From Paracoccus alkanivorans (GTDB taxonomy: Bacteria; Pseudomonadota; Alphaproteobacteria; Rhodobacterales; Rhodobacteraceae): a stretch of DNA of 64,000 bases. The position numbers and the translations under genes are program-made. Below the pieces are notes generated by a model. It was given only the letters and a program-made list of their open reading frames with translations, made no database searches and had not been told where the DNA came from. This document shows positions 1 through 8,525 of this stretch, one piece after another (position 1 is the stretch's first letter; each line of letters opens with the position of its first letter). The stretch is from contig NZ_QOKZ01000009.1 in NCBI RefSeq assembly GCF_003697785.1, forward strand, positions 62,001 to 126,000. Reading direction: 5' to 3'.

Positions 1-228
1 GCGCATCTGCTGGTCAATGGCGACCTGCCCTCCTTCATCCTGTTCGGCGGATTGCTGATCTGGGCGCTGGCCGAGATCGTCGTCATCAACCGCGACAGCG
101 CATGGACGCCGCCGGCCGGCCCGTTCCCGGCCCGGAAGGAAGTCATGGCGATTGTCGGGGCCATCGTGGTCATGGCTGTCGTCGCAACCTTGCACGGTTG
201 GGTCGGACCCCAGCCATATGGAGGCTGA
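1..228 (+). CDS. NnrU-like membrane protein, C-terminal part
   Basis: Reading frame 1 is open from the window edge to TGA at 226-228, so only the last 75 codons are visible. The peptide has two hydrophobic stretches, one around LPSFILFGGLLIWALAEIVV and one around AIVGAIVVMAVVATLHGW, separated by a short polar loop. This resembles the C-terminus of NnrU family membrane proteins, which are linked to nitric oxide and nitrite reduction in denitrifying alphaproteobacteria. The family call rests on remembered similarity of the HLLVNGDLPSFILFGG segment. The next gene starts one base after the stop, suggesting co-transcription. Confidence 0.7.
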   Translation, partial: AHLLVNGDLPSFILFGGLLIWALAEIVVINRDSAWTPPAGPFPARKEVMAIVGAIVVMAVVATLHGWVGPQPYGG

Positions 229-229
229 C

Positions 230-436
230 ATGAGTACGATCTACCGTCTGCTGACCGAAGACGACACCTCGGCCTTCTGTCACAAGGTCAGCGATGCGCT
301 GGCAAAGGGCTGGCAGTTGCATGGCAGCCCTTCGATCTCCTTCGATTCCGCGCGCGGTGTGATGCGCTGCGCGCAGGCCGTCACCAAGGAGGTCGAGGCC
401 GATTACCACCCCGAGATGAAACTGGGACAGCAATGA
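230..436 (+). CDS. DUF1737 small protein
   Basis: This 68-residue soluble protein begins MSTIYRLLTEDDTSAFCHKV. It contains the GWQLHGSPSISFD segment typical of DUF1737 proteins, whose function is unknown. I chose the ATG at 230 rather than an upstream in-frame codon because it follows the NnrU-like stop at 228 and is preceded by a GGAGG at 220-224. Its stop codon overlaps the ATG of the mesaconyl-CoA hydratase gene by four bases (ATGA), so the two are probably translationally coupled. Nothing in the sequence reveals a catalytic role. Confidence 0.7.
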   Translation: MSTIYRLLTEDDTSAFCHKVSDALAKGWQLHGSPSISFDSARGVMRCAQAVTKEVEADYHPEMKLGQQ

Positions 437-1467
437 CAAAGACCAATCCGGGCCGTTTTTTCGAAGATTATCGCATGGGTCAGGTGATCCGGCACGCGGT
501 TCCCCGCACCGTTTCGGGCGGCGAGCGGGCGCTGTATCACGCACTCTATCCGGCGCGTCACGCTCTGGCCTCGTCGGATGAGTTCGCGCGGGCGTGCGGG
601 CTGAAGGCCGCGCCGCTGGATGACCTGATCGCCTTCCATGTCGTCTTCGGCAAGACGGTCCCGGATATCAGCCTGAACGCCGTCGCCAATCTCGGCTATG
701 CCGAGGGGCGCTGGCTCAGGCCGGTCTGGCCGGGGGATACGATCCGCTCGGAATCCGAGGTGATCGGGCTCAAGCAGAATTCGAACGGCAAGACCGGCGT
801 GGTCTGGGTGCGCACGCGCGGCCTGAACCAGTCGGGCGAGGCGGTCATGGAATATGTCCGTTGGGTGATGGTGCGCAAGCGCGACCCCGAAGCCCCGGCA
901 CCCGAGACGGTCGTGCCAAAGCTTGCAGAGGTGGTGGATGCCGCCGGTCTTGTCATTCCGGAAGGCTTGAATTTTTCCAAATACGACTTTGAACTTGCGG
1001 GTGAAAGCCACCGGTGGGGTGATTACGCGATCGGCGAGAGGATCGACCATGTCGATGGCGTCACCATCGAGGAGGCCGAGCATATGCTGGCCACGCGCCT
1101 GTGGCAGAACACCGCCAAGGTCCATTTCGATGCCACCAATCGCGAGGATGGCAAGCGGCTGATCTATGGCGGGCATGTCATCAGCATGGCGCGCGCGCTC
1201 AGTTTCAACGGCTTGGCGAATGCGCAGATGGTGGCGGCACTGAACGCGGGCGCCCACGCCAATCCCTGCTTTTCCGGCGATACGGTGCGGGCATGGTCAG
1301 AGGTGCTGGACAAGGCAGAAACCGCCGCGCCGGGCGTGGGAGCGATCCGCTTGCGGCTGGTCGCCACGAAAGGCGACAGCGGCGCTTTCGTGCTGAAGGG
1401 CGAGGACGGCAAATATGCGCCGGAGGTGCTGCTTGATCTGGATTGCTGGGCCTTGATGCCGGTCTGA
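433..1467 (+). CDS. mch: Mesaconyl-CoA hydratase (beta-methylmalyl-CoA dehydratase), MaoC family
   Basis: The 344-residue product has two MaoC-type hot-dog halves, roughly residues 10-170 and 195-340. It closely matches remembered mesaconyl-CoA hydratases of Rhodobacter and Paracoccus, including the segments FARACGLKAAPLDDLIAFH and VGFG-like VVFGKTVPDISLNA. The enzyme hydrates mesaconyl-C1-CoA to beta-methylmalyl-CoA in the ethylmalonyl-CoA pathway, which lets these bacteria grow on acetate or C1-derived acetyl-CoA without isocitrate lyase. Length fits the family. It overlaps the DUF1737 gene by four bases. The other pathway genes are not in this window, so the pathway context is inferred from the family. 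Confidence 0.88.
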   Translation: MTKTNPGRFFEDYRMGQVIRHAVPRTVSGGERALYHALYPARHALASSDEFARACGLKAAPLDDLIAFHVVFGKTVPDISLNAVANLGYAEGRWLRPVWPGDTIRSESEVIGLKQNSNGKTGVVWVRTRGLNQSGEAVMEYVRWVMVRKRDPEAPAPETVVPKLAEVVDAAGLVIPEGLNFSKYDFELAGESHRWGDYAIGERIDHVDGVTIEEAEHMLATRLWQNTAKVHFDATNREDGKRLIYGGHVISMARALSFNGLANAQMVAALNAGAHANPCFSGDTVRAWSEVLDKAETAAPGVGAIRLRLVATKGDSGAFVLKGEDGKYAPEVLLDLDCWALMPV

Positions 1468-1725
1468 AACCTGCGGTCGATCCAGCGCCTCCCTGTTCCG
1501 GGGGGCAGAACCCGACGAATTTTCTTGGTTTGCCGTTTCTTGTGATCACGCATGCGGTATGTGTGATCACAATTGGCGAAATCAGTTAAAATTGCGCCCA
1601 AGGACTGGCATAAGCTGGTGACAGATGGCAAGAATGCCGCCAGACACACCGCCAAACGCCAGCCCGAGCGGCCAGCCAAGCGCCTGCGACGGGATCAGTT
1701 CGAACCGATAGAGGAGGCCCGTATC
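1468..1725 (+). promoter_or_regulatory. Leader of the sdh operon with twin GTGATCAC palindromes
   Basis: This 258-base gap separates mch from sdhC. It carries two copies of the 8-bp palindrome GTGATCAC at 1542-1549 and 1563-1570. The outer bases extend the pair into a larger inverted repeat, TTGTGATCAC (1540-1549) and GTGATCACAA (1563-1572). The palindrome centres are exactly 21 bp apart, two helical turns, as expected for two dimers bound on one DNA face. The regulator is not identifiable from sequence; GntR or CRP-like types are guesses. No clear hairpin terminator for mch is seen. Confidence 0.6.
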
Positions 1726-2118
1726 ATGGCCGATGTGAACCGGGGTAACCGGCCGCTATCTCCCCACCTTCAGGTTTACAAGCTGCCGGTCGCGGCAGTC
1801 ACGTCGATCCTGACCCGGGTGACCGGCCATGCACTGATTGCCGGCATTCTTTTGCTGGTCTGGTGGCTGGTTGCCGCGGTCAGCGGGCCGGATGCCTTTG
1901 CCGCCGCCGATTGGGTGGTGCGGTCCTGGCTGGGCTTTCTGATCCTGACCGGTTCGGTCTGGGCGCTGTGGTATCACCTGCTGGCGGGCATTCGCCACCT
2001 GTTCTACGACGCCGGCCACATGCTCGAGATCGAAGAGGCGAGGAAAGCTTCCTGGGCGATCATTATCGGCTCGGTGGTGATGACCCTGCTGACCCTGATC
2101 CTGTTCTTCATTTTCTGA
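1726..2118 (+). CDS. sdhC: Succinate dehydrogenase cytochrome b556 subunit
   Basis: This 130-residue membrane anchor subunit of complex II has the N-terminal signature RPLSPHLQVYKLP and three transmembrane segments at roughly residues 30-50, 60-85 and 105-128. The conserved haem-ligand region HLLAGIRHLFYDAGH is present, with His in the second helix region. The frame is open further upstream, but ATG 1726 is the likely start because GAGGAGG at 1711-1717 lies at normal spacing and the family begins here. It is the first gene of sdhC-D-A-lipoproteins-B, 13 bases before sdhD, and lies downstream of the twin palindrome. Confidence 0.93.
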   Translation: MADVNRGNRPLSPHLQVYKLPVAAVTSILTRVTGHALIAGILLLVWWLVAAVSGPDAFAAADWVVRSWLGFLILTGSVWALWYHLLAGIRHLFYDAGHMLEIEEARKASWAIIIGSVVMTLLTLILFFIF

Positions 2119-2131
2119 GGCGAGGGAAAAG

Positions 2132-2518
2132 ATGCGTTACATAACCCCCCGCAAAGCCGCCACCGGCCTGGGCTCTGCCCGTTCCGGAACCTCCGATCAC
2201 TGGGCCATGACCGTCAGCGCATGGGCGCTGCTGATCCTGACCCCTTTCTTCATGATCACCGTCGGCTGCGCCATCGGCCTGCCGCGGGAAGCGCTGATCG
2301 CCCATTTCGGGCGCCCGTGGCCGGGGATCGTCACCGCGCTGTTCGTGATCGTGGGCATGGTCCATTTCATGAAGGGCACCCGGATCATGATCGACGATTA
2401 CTTCCAGCACAGTGCGCGCAAGGCCGCGATCATCGTCTCGGTGATCTTTGGCTGGGCCGTTATCGCGGCGGCGGTCTTCGCTTTGGCGAAGATGGCACTT
2501 TTCACCATTGCGATCTGA
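2132..2518 (+). CDS. sdhD: Succinate dehydrogenase hydrophobic membrane anchor subunit
   Basis: This 128-residue protein starts [20 protein letters not shown], a common start for alphaproteobacterial SdhD. It has three predicted membrane helices at about residues 26-48, 64-82 and 95-120. The segment [20 protein letters not shown] contains the conserved His region and the Asp-Asp-Tyr contact to quinone and SdhB. Together with SdhC it anchors SdhAB and binds haem b and ubiquinone in the inner membrane. It is seven bases upstream of sdhA. Confidence 0.92.
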   Translation: MRYITPRKAATGLGSARSGTSDHWAMTVSAWALLILTPFFMITVGCAIGLPREALIAHFGRPWPGIVTALFVIVGMVHFMKGTRIMIDDYFQHSARKAAIIVSVIFGWAVIAAAVFALAKMALFTIAI

Positions 2519-2525
2519 GGGCATC

Positions 2526-4328
2526 ATGGCTGCATACGAAACCCAAACGCATGAATATGATGTGGTCGTGGTGGGTGCGGGCGGCGCCGGTCTGCGCGCT
2601 ACCCTCGGCATGGCCGAACAGGGACTGCGCACGGCATGCGTGACCAAGGTCTTCCCGACCCGCTCGCATACGGTGGCCGCGCAGGGTGGTATCGCCGCCT
2701 CGCTGTCCAACATGGGCCCCGACAACTGGCAGTGGCACATGTATGACACGGTCAAGGGGTCGGACTGGCTGGGCGATACCGACGCGATGGAATACCTGGC
2801 GCGCGAGGCGCCCAAGGCCGTTTACGAACTGGATCATTACGGCGTGCCGTTTTCGCGCACCGAAGAGGGCAAGATCTACCAGCGCCCCTTCGGCGGCCAC
2901 ACCACGGAATTCGGCGAGGGTCCCCCTGTGCAGCGCACCTGCGCTGCCGCCGACCGGACCGGTCACGCGATTCTGCACACGCTCTACGGCCAATCGCTCA
3001 AGAACAACGCGGAATTCTTCATCGAATATTTCGCGCTGGATCTGATCATCACAGACGGGCGCTGCACCGGCGTGGTCTGCTGGCGGCTGGACGATGGCAC
3101 GATCCATGTCTTCAACGCCAAGATGGTGGTGCTGGCCACCGGCGGTTATGGCCGGGCCTATTTCAGCGCCACCAGCGCCCATACATGCACCGGCGATGGC
3201 GGTGGCATGGTGGCACGCGCGGGGCTGCCGCTGCAGGACATGGAATTCGTCCAGTTCCACCCTACGGGCATCTATGGCTCGGGCTGCCTGATCACCGAGG
3301 GCGCGCGGGGAGAGGGTGGCTACCTGACCAATTCCGAGGGCGAGCGCTTCATGGAACGCTATGCTCCGACCTACAAGGATCTGGCCAGCCGCGACGTGGT
3401 CAGCCGCTGCATGACCATGGAGATCCGCGAGGGCCGTGGCGTGGGCGAGCACAAGGACCATATCTTTCTGAACCTGATGCATCTGCCGCCCGAAACACTG
3501 GCTGAACGTCTGCCGGGGATCAGCGAATCGGCCAAGATCTTTGCCGGGGTCGATGTGACCCGCGCGCCGATCCCGGTGCTGCCGACGGTGCATTACAACA
3601 TGGGCGGCATCCCCACGAATTACTGGGGCGAGGTGCTGAACCCGACCGGGGATGATCCAGATGCCATATTCCCTGGCCTGATGGCGGTAGGAGAGGCGGG
3701 CTGCGCCAGTGTCCACGGTGCCAACCGCCTTGGCTCGAACAGCCTGATCGACCTGGTGGTCTTTGGCCGCGCTGCCGCGATCCGGGCGGGACAGGTGGTG
3801 GATCGTGAATCCGCCATCCCCTCGACCAACCCGGAACAGGTGGACAAGGCGCTTGACCGCTTTGACCGTATCCGCAACGCCAGCGGGGGCACGCCGACCG
3901 CCGCACTGCGCGACGAGATGCAGCGGACCATGCAGGCCGATGCCGCCGTGTTCCGCACCGACAAGACGCTCGCCGAGGGCGTCGAGAAGATGGAGGCCAT
4001 CGCCGCCAAGCTGGACGATCTGCATGTCACCGACCGTGGCCTGATCTGGAATACCGACCTGATGGAAACGCTGGAACTGACGAATCTCATGCCCAACGCG
4101 CTGGCGACCATCACCGCCGCCGAGGCGCGCAAGGAAAGCCGCGGTGCCCATGCGCATGAGGATTACCCCGAGCGGGATGATGCCAACTGGCGCAAGCATT
4201 CGCTTGCAAGGGTCGAGGGAAACAAGGTTAAACTGGATTATCGCCCCGTGCATCTGGAGCCGCTGACAAAGGCCGAGGATGGTGGGATCGACCTGAAGAA
4301 GATTGCTCCTAAGAAGAGGGTTTACTGA
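2526..4328 (+). CDS. sdhA: Succinate dehydrogenase flavoprotein subunit
   Basis: This 600-residue catalytic subunit oxidises succinate to fumarate in the TCA cycle and passes electrons to SdhB. The FAD-binding dinucleotide motif [11 protein letters not shown] lies at about residues 15-25. The covalent FAD site is His48 in [13 protein letters not shown]. The active-site region [21 protein letters not shown], with its catalytic Arg, is present. The start at 2526 was chosen over an in-frame upstream codon within sdhD because the family begins at [17 protein letters not shown]. The stop overlaps the start of the downstream lipoprotein by one base. Confidence 0.97.
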   Translation: MAAYETQTHEYDVVVVGAGGAGLRATLGMAEQGLRTACVTKVFPTRSHTVAAQGGIAASLSNMGPDNWQWHMYDTVKGSDWLGDTDAMEYLAREAPKAVYELDHYGVPFSRTEEGKIYQRPFGGHTTEFGEGPPVQRTCAAADRTGHAILHTLYGQSLKNNAEFFIEYFALDLIITDGRCTGVVCWRLDDGTIHVFNAKMVVLATGGYGRAYFSATSAHTCTGDGGGMVARAGLPLQDMEFVQFHPTGIYGSGCLITEGARGEGGYLTNSEGERFMERYAPTYKDLASRDVVSRCMTMEIREGRGVGEHKDHIFLNLMHLPPETLAERLPGISESAKIFAGVDVTRAPIPVLPTVHYNMGGIPTNYWGEVLNPTGDDPDAIFPGLMAVGEAGCASVHGANRLGSNSLIDLVVFGRAAAIRAGQVVDRESAIPSTNPEQVDKALDRFDRIRNASGGTPTAALRDEMQRTMQADAAVFRTDKTLAEGVEKMEAIAAKLDDLHVTDRGLIWNTDLMETLELTNLMPNALATITAAEARKESRGAHAHEDYPERDDANWRKHSLARVEGNKVKLDYRPVHLEPLTKAEDGGIDLKKIAPKKRVY

Positions 4329-4696
4329 TGCGTTTCATATCTTTCGCCGGAATTGGTGTCGTCGCGCTCGCGCTCGCGGGATGCGCGGTGACCACGCCCC
4401 AAACCGGCACGGTGCCGACAGCGCCCACGACGACACCCGCGACCCCCACCACGCTCGACGCCGCCTCGCGCCAGGTTGCGCGTAATGTCATCAATTCCGA
4501 GATGGAAAAGCGGCTGCCGGGGGCGAATGTCGCGCCCTATACCGATTGCGTGATGAGCAATGCCACCACGGCCGAGCTGATCGACATCGCCCAGGCCTCC
4601 CGCGCTGGAGTGGCGGGAACGGCTGACAGCGTGGCAAGCATCGTGTCACGGCCGGCGACCACGCAATGCATCTCGGGCGCCGCAGGCACGGCCTGA
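4328..4696 (+). CDS. Small Thr/Ala-rich lipoprotein inside the sdh operon
   Basis: The 122-residue product has a signal peptide ending in a lipobox (ALALAGC, Cys19), so it is probably lipid-modified and held in the envelope. A Pro/Thr-rich linker (residues about 20-47) follows, then a compact domain containing YTDCVMSNATTAELIDIA. Its start codon overlaps the sdhA stop (TGATG) and its own stop overlaps the next gene in the same way, so it should be translated with sdhA. I do not recognise a characterised family. The two later cysteines could form a disulfide. A link to complex II is suggested only by position. Confidence 0.72.
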   Translation: MRFISFAGIGVVALALAGCAVTTPQTGTVPTAPTTTPATPTTLDAASRQVARNVINSEMEKRLPGANVAPYTDCVMSNATTAELIDIAQASRAGVAGTADSVASIVSRPATTQCISGAAGTA

Positions 4697-5013
4697 TGCG
4701 GAAAGGGCATTGCGCATTCGGTTTGCTGTTGCTGCCGCTTCTGGCGGCATGTGGTCCGGTCCCTGTCGACCGGGCCGAGCGAAGCTGTCTGCGCGATGCC
4801 GAACTGGCCAGCCGTCCGCGCGGCGAGGTGGCCATCGGCGCGATCGGTGGTGGTGGCGGGGGAACCCGTGCCGCCGGCCGTGTCGAGCTCGAGATTTCTT
4901 CTGATTATATTCTCGGGCGGGATCCGTCGGATGTGTTCAACCGCTGCGTCCTGCGCAAATCCGGGCAGTTGCCGACCCGGGTTCTGGCGGATCAGCCCGG
5001 CTGGCGTGGATAG
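4696..5013 (+). CDS. Second small lipoprotein inside the sdh operon
   Basis: This 105-residue protein begins MRKGHCAFGLLLLPLLAACG, a type II signal peptide with lipobox LAAC. The mature part has a glycine run (about residues 52-58) and conserved-looking cysteines in RSCLRDAELASRPRG and FNRCVLRKSGQ. The start at 4696 overlaps the preceding stop by one base; upstream in-frame codons would lie inside the previous gene. The function is unknown. Its location between sdhA and sdhB and its coupling to sdhA translation make an envelope role tied to respiration possible but unproven. Confidence 0.7.
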   Translation: MRKGHCAFGLLLLPLLAACGPVPVDRAERSCLRDAELASRPRGEVAIGAIGGGGGGTRAAGRVELEISSDYILGRDPSDVFNRCVLRKSGQLPTRVLADQPGWRG

Positions 5014-5321
5014 GCAAGATGGTTATGGGCCAGCTAAGCAAGCGAGCCTTAAAGGGCAAACGCCGCCTGATCGTGCAAATCGGTGCTCGGAAGGCCGGAA
5101 ACATGTCGATCCAACGATCTTCCGAGCATGCCGCCACGATGCTGCCGGATGGGGAGGCGATGCCATTACTGAATGATGGCGAAACGAAATTTTCATGGCA
5201 TTTCGATATCATGGATGCAACTCCTCCTGCACATGCGCAGGAAAGGAACCTGATCTTTCGCACGCAATCCTTGTCCAATCCCGATCACCGGCCCCAAGGC
5301 ACTCTCTGAAAGGAGCAACCC
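5014..5321. other. Intergenic gap before sdhB, no supported gene
   Basis: This 308-base stretch separates the second lipoprotein from sdhB. A 96-codon open frame (5019-5309) is present, but it has no ribosome site, no recognisable domain and biased composition, so I do not call it. The last bases hold a good ribosome binding site for sdhB (GAAAGGAG at 5308-5315). The gap is large enough for an internal promoter, but no clear -35/-10 pair was identified. Confidence 0.5.
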
Positions 5322-6101
5322 ATGGTCCAGTTCACCCTGCCAAAAAACAGTCAGATCCGCGTCGGCAAGACCTGGCCCAAGCCCGAAGGGGCCAAGAATG
5401 TCCGGAAATTCCAGATCTATCGATGGGATCCCGATACCGGGGAAAATCCGCGCTTGGACACCTATTTCGTCGATCTCGACAAATGCGGACCAATGGTTCT
5501 GGATGCCCTGATCAAGATCAAGAACGAGATCGATCCGACGCTGTCCTTCCGTCGCTCTTGCCGCGAAGGGATCTGCGGCTCCTGTGCGATGAATATCGGC
5601 GGCGGCAACCACCTGGCCTGTATCTATGGTATCGACGAGATCGAGGGCGACATCGCCATCTATCCGCTGCCGCATATGCCGGTGGTCAAGGACCTGATCC
5701 CCGACCTGACGCATTTCTATGCCCAGCATGCCAGCGTGAATCCCTATCTGATCACCAAATCCCCCACGCCGGGAAAAGAGTGGAAACAGTCGATCGAGGA
5801 TCGCAAGAAACTGGACGGGCTGTATGAATGCATCCTCTGCGCGTCATGCTCGACCGCCTGTCCGAGTTATTGGTGGAACGGCGATCGTTACCTCGGCCCT
5901 GCCGCTTTGCTGCATGCCTATCGCTGGATCATCGATTCACGCGATGAGGCGACGGGGGAGCGGCTGGACGAGTTGGAGGATCCCTTCAAGCTGTATCGCT
6001 GCCACACGATCATGAACTGCACGAATACTTGCCCCAAGGGTCTGAACCCGGCGAAGGCGATTGCCTCGATCAAGCATATGATGGTCGATCGCATGGTCTG
6101 A
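5322..6101 (+). CDS. sdhB: Succinate dehydrogenase iron-sulfur subunit
   Basis: This 259-residue subunit carries three Fe-S clusters between SdhA and the quinone site. The [2Fe-2S] ligands are Cys80, Cys85, Cys88 and Cys100 in [21 protein letters not shown]-like sequence. The C-terminal ferredoxin domain has [13 protein letters not shown] (about residues 170-181) and [14 protein letters not shown] (about 227-240) for the [4Fe-4S] and [3Fe-4S] clusters. It is separated from sdhA by the two lipoproteins and a 308-base gap, so it may have its own promoter. Confidence 0.96.
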   Translation: MVQFTLPKNSQIRVGKTWPKPEGAKNVRKFQIYRWDPDTGENPRLDTYFVDLDKCGPMVLDALIKIKNEIDPTLSFRRSCREGICGSCAMNIGGGNHLACIYGIDEIEGDIAIYPLPHMPVVKDLIPDLTHFYAQHASVNPYLITKSPTPGKEWKQSIEDRKKLDGLYECILCASCSTACPSYWWNGDRYLGPAALLHAYRWIIDSRDEATGERLDELEDPFKLYRCHTIMNCTNTCPKGLNPAKAIASIKHMMVDRMV

Positions 6102-6148
6102 TTCGGGGAAAGGGGGCAGCCTGTCCCCATCCCCGTTCCGGGGACTCT

Positions 6149-6183
6149 CCCGAAGGTATTCTCACAAGGAAGAAGAGGGCGGA
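6149..6183. repeat. Intergenic repeat, copy 1 (CCGAAGGTATT...AAGAAGA)
   Basis: The block CCCGAAGGTATTCTCACAAG followed by GAAGAAGAGGGCGGAT resembles a second block at 63804-63840 over about 36 bases, with only a few substitutions and one gap. Both follow a GC-rich hairpin (here CCCCG-TTC-CGGGG at 6131-6143) at the end of a gene. This copy also encodes the last residues (PPSSSL) and stop of ung on the other strand. It may be a Rhodobacterales 3'-end repeat or terminator-associated element. Confidence 0.5.
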
Positions 6184-6818
6184 TCTGCCCATTCGATTGG
6201 CTGATGGCCTTGAGCGGTCAGCCAATCATTGATCCGGCTGAAAGGACGGCTGCCAAAGAAACCCCGTCTCGCCGACAGGGGCGAGGGGTGGGCGGTGGCA
6301 ATCGTCAGGTCCTGCTTTCGGGGAAGCCCGGCGGCGGCCTTTTGCGCATGGCCTCCCCAAAGCAGGAATGCGAGCGGGCCATGGCGCTGCGCCTCGGCGA
6401 TGGCCTGCTGTGCGAGCTTGTGCCAGCCCCATTTGGCATGGGCGCCGGCAGAGCCGGCGGGGACGGAGAGCGACGTGTTCAACAGTAATACGCCCTGCCG
6501 GGCCCAATGCGACAGGTCGCCATTCGCGGGACTGGCGCCGATATCCTCGCGCATCTCGGCATAGATGTTCCGCAGCGACCGGGGCAGCGGGATGTCGGGT
6601 GCAACCGAAAAGGCCAGCCCATTGGCGTGGCCCTGCGTCGGGTAGGGGTCCTGGCCCAGGATCACGACGCGCAGCCTGTCCGGCGAGACGGCCTCCAGCG
6701 CGGCGAAAATCCGATCGGGACCGGGCAGCCAGCCACGTGTATCGAGCAACCGGTCCCGGATCACAGGCCAGTCCTGATCGAAGAAGGGCAAATGGGCCCA
6801 GGCCTCGGGAGGGGTCAT
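6162..6818 (-). CDS. ung: Uracil-DNA glycosylase, family 1
   Basis: This 218-residue base-excision repair enzyme removes uracil from DNA. The water-activating motif GQDPYP includes Asp57 and is followed by [12 protein letters not shown]. The variant DPYP in place of DPYH occurs in some alphaproteobacteria. The leucine-loop motif [19 protein letters not shown] has His177. The start overlaps the trpD stop by four bases, so ung is the third gene of trpG-trpD-ung. The last residues PPSSSL are encoded inside an intergenic repeat, an unusual tail. Confidence 0.9.
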   Translation of the reverse strand: MTPPEAWAHLPFFDQDWPVIRDRLLDTRGWLPGPDRIFAALEAVSPDRLRVVILGQDPYPTQGHANGLAFSVAPDIPLPRSLRNIYAEMREDIGASPANGDLSHWARQGVLLLNTSLSVPAGSAGAHAKWGWHKLAQQAIAEAQRHGPLAFLLWGGHAQKAAAGLPRKQDLTIATAHPSPLSARRGFFGSRPFSRINDWLTAQGHQPIEWADPPSSSL

Positions 6819-7834
6819 GCTTCCGGTGGGCCGGTGACCTCGGCCAGATGGGTCAGCCGGGCCTTGGCCTTGCCACTGTCGATGGACTCGGCGGCTTGTG
6901 CTGCGCCTTCCCGCAGATCGCCGGCCCTGCCCATGATCACTAATGCTGCCGCGGCATTCAGCAGGACCGCATCGCGATAGGCCCCGGCCTGCCCATCCAG
7001 AAGCGCGCGGAAGGCGCGGGCGTTGTCCGCGGGCTCTCCTCCGATGATCGCCTCGAAAGGATGGCGGGGCAGCCCGGCATCCTCGGGAGTGACTGTGAAT
7101 TCGCTGACCTCGCCATCCTTGAGCGCGGCGACATGGGTCTCGCCCGCAATGCTGATCTCGTCGGTGCCGTCACTGCCATGAACCAGCCATGCCGCGTCGG
7201 AACCCAGATCACGCAGCACTTCGGCCATGGGGCGGAGCCACTGGCTGCTGAACGCGCCGGTCAACTGGCGCCGCACCGAGGCCGGATTGGTCAGCGGCCC
7301 CAGCAGGTTGAAGACGGTGCGGGTGCCCAGTTCGGCGCGGGGCGGGCCGACATGGCGCATGGCCGGGTGATGCATCGGCGCCATCATGAAGCAGATACCG
7401 GCCCGGTCCAGCGCCTGCTGCGCCATCGCCGGGCCGCCCATCACATTGATCCCCATATGGGTCAGTGCGTCCGCCGCGCCGGATTTCGAGGACAGGTTGC
7501 GGTTGCCATGCTTGGCGACCGGCACGCCCGCGCCTGCGACGACGAAGGCCGTTGCGGTCGAGATGTTCAACGTGCCCTTGCCATCACCGCCGGTGCCGAC
7601 GATATCCATCGCGCCATCGGGGGCCTGCACCCGGTTCATCCGCGCACGCATGGCACGGGCGGCGGCGGCGATTTCGTCCACGGTTTCGCCGCGCACGCGC
7701 AGCGCCATCAGCAGCCCGCCGATCTGGGCGGGAGTGGCGGCGCCGTCGAACAGGGCCGAAAAGGCGGCCTCGGCCTCGGGGCCGGTGAGCGGGCGGGTGG
7801 CGGCGATGCCGATCAGGGGGCGGATATCGGTCAT
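6815..7834 (-). CDS. trpD: Anthranilate phosphoribosyltransferase
   Basis: The 339-residue enzyme joins anthranilate to phosphoribosyl pyrophosphate in tryptophan synthesis. The glycine-rich PRPP-binding motif [20 protein letters not shown] is near residue 80, followed by [21 protein letters not shown] and the anthranilate-site region [13 protein letters not shown]. Length is normal for the family. It overlaps trpG (upstream) and ung (downstream) by four bases each, indicating translational coupling. trpC is not directly downstream here; ung takes that place. Confidence 0.95.
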   Translation of the reverse strand: MTDIRPLIGIAATRPLTGPEAEAAFSALFDGAATPAQIGGLLMALRVRGETVDEIAAAARAMRARMNRVQAPDGAMDIVGTGGDGKGTLNISTATAFVVAGAGVPVAKHGNRNLSSKSGAADALTHMGINVMGGPAMAQQALDRAGICFMMAPMHHPAMRHVGPPRAELGTRTVFNLLGPLTNPASVRRQLTGAFSSQWLRPMAEVLRDLGSDAAWLVHGSDGTDEISIAGETHVAALKDGEVSEFTVTPEDAGLPRHPFEAIIGGEPADNARAFRALLDGQAGAYRDAVLLNAAAALVIMGRAGDLREGAAQAAESIDSGKAKARLTHLAEVTGPPEA

Positions 7835-8421
7835 GCGGCCTGCTTTCCCGGCCGGCAGCGGGCAAGGAAATTGCGGATCATCTCGTGCCCATGCTCGGAT
7901 GCGATGGATTCGGGATGGAACTGCACGCCTTCGACCGGCAGGTCCGCGTGGATCAATCCCATGATCGTGCCGTCATCTGATCTGGCGGTGATACGCAGGC
8001 AGTTGGGCAGGCTCTCTGGCTCGATGGTCAGCGAATGATAGCGCGTCGCCTTCAGCGGCGAGGGTAGACCGGTGAATACCCCGCTGCCGTCATGGCTGAT
8101 CGCATCGACCTTGCCGTGCAGGATGCGGCTTGCGCGCACCACCTTGCCGCCGAAGGCCTCGCCGATGGCCTGATGGCCAAGGCAGACGCCGAACAGGGGC
8201 AGTTCGCGCTCCGCTGCTGCCCGGATCAACTCGACGCAAATCCCGGCCTGTGCGGGGTCGCAAGGGCCAGGAGAGATCACGATGCCGTCAGGTTGCAGCG
8301 CCAGCGCCTCTTCGACGGAGAGAGCATCATTGCGTTTCACGACCACCTCTGCCCCGGCTTCGCCCAGATAATGCACGAGGTTCCAGGTGAAGCTGTCGTA
8401 ATTGTCGATCAGAAGGATCAT
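7831..8421 (-). CDS. trpG: Anthranilate synthase glutamine amidotransferase component
   Basis: This 196-residue class I amidotransferase supplies ammonia from glutamine to TrpE. The catalytic triad is visible: Cys80 in [12 protein letters not shown], then His169 and Glu171 in [13 protein letters not shown]. The oxyanion loop ISPGPCDP is at about residues 49-56. It is the first gene of the minus-strand trpG-trpD-ung unit. Its partner trpE lies 4 kb away on the plus strand (12567-14072), a split arrangement. It is divergent from the gene starting at 8526. Confidence 0.95.
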   Translation of the reverse strand: MILLIDNYDSFTWNLVHYLGEAGAEVVVKRNDALSVEEALALQPDGIVISPGPCDPAQAGICVELIRAAAERELPLFGVCLGHQAIGEAFGGKVVRASRILHGKVDAISHDGSGVFTGLPSPLKATRYHSLTIEPESLPNCLRITARSDDGTIMGLIHADLPVEGVQFHPESIASEHGHEMIRNFLARCRPGKQAA

Positions 8422-8525
8422 TGTCTTGCCTTGGTTCCGGGGCGGTTTCCCCCCGCATGCGGGTTCGCTATAGATGGGCCAAAGCGCGCCGGGGGGTCAA
8501 GCCCGGCCAGAGGGTGAAGAGGCGG

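Noticed and set aside
2502-4253. 583-codon antisense frame opposite sdhA
   Set aside because: It is the mirror of a certain gene in GC-rich DNA and has no protein family features.
5019-5309. 96-codon open frame between the second lipoprotein and sdhB
   Set aside because: No ribosome binding site, no domain and no recognisable similarity; its composition looks like chance coding.
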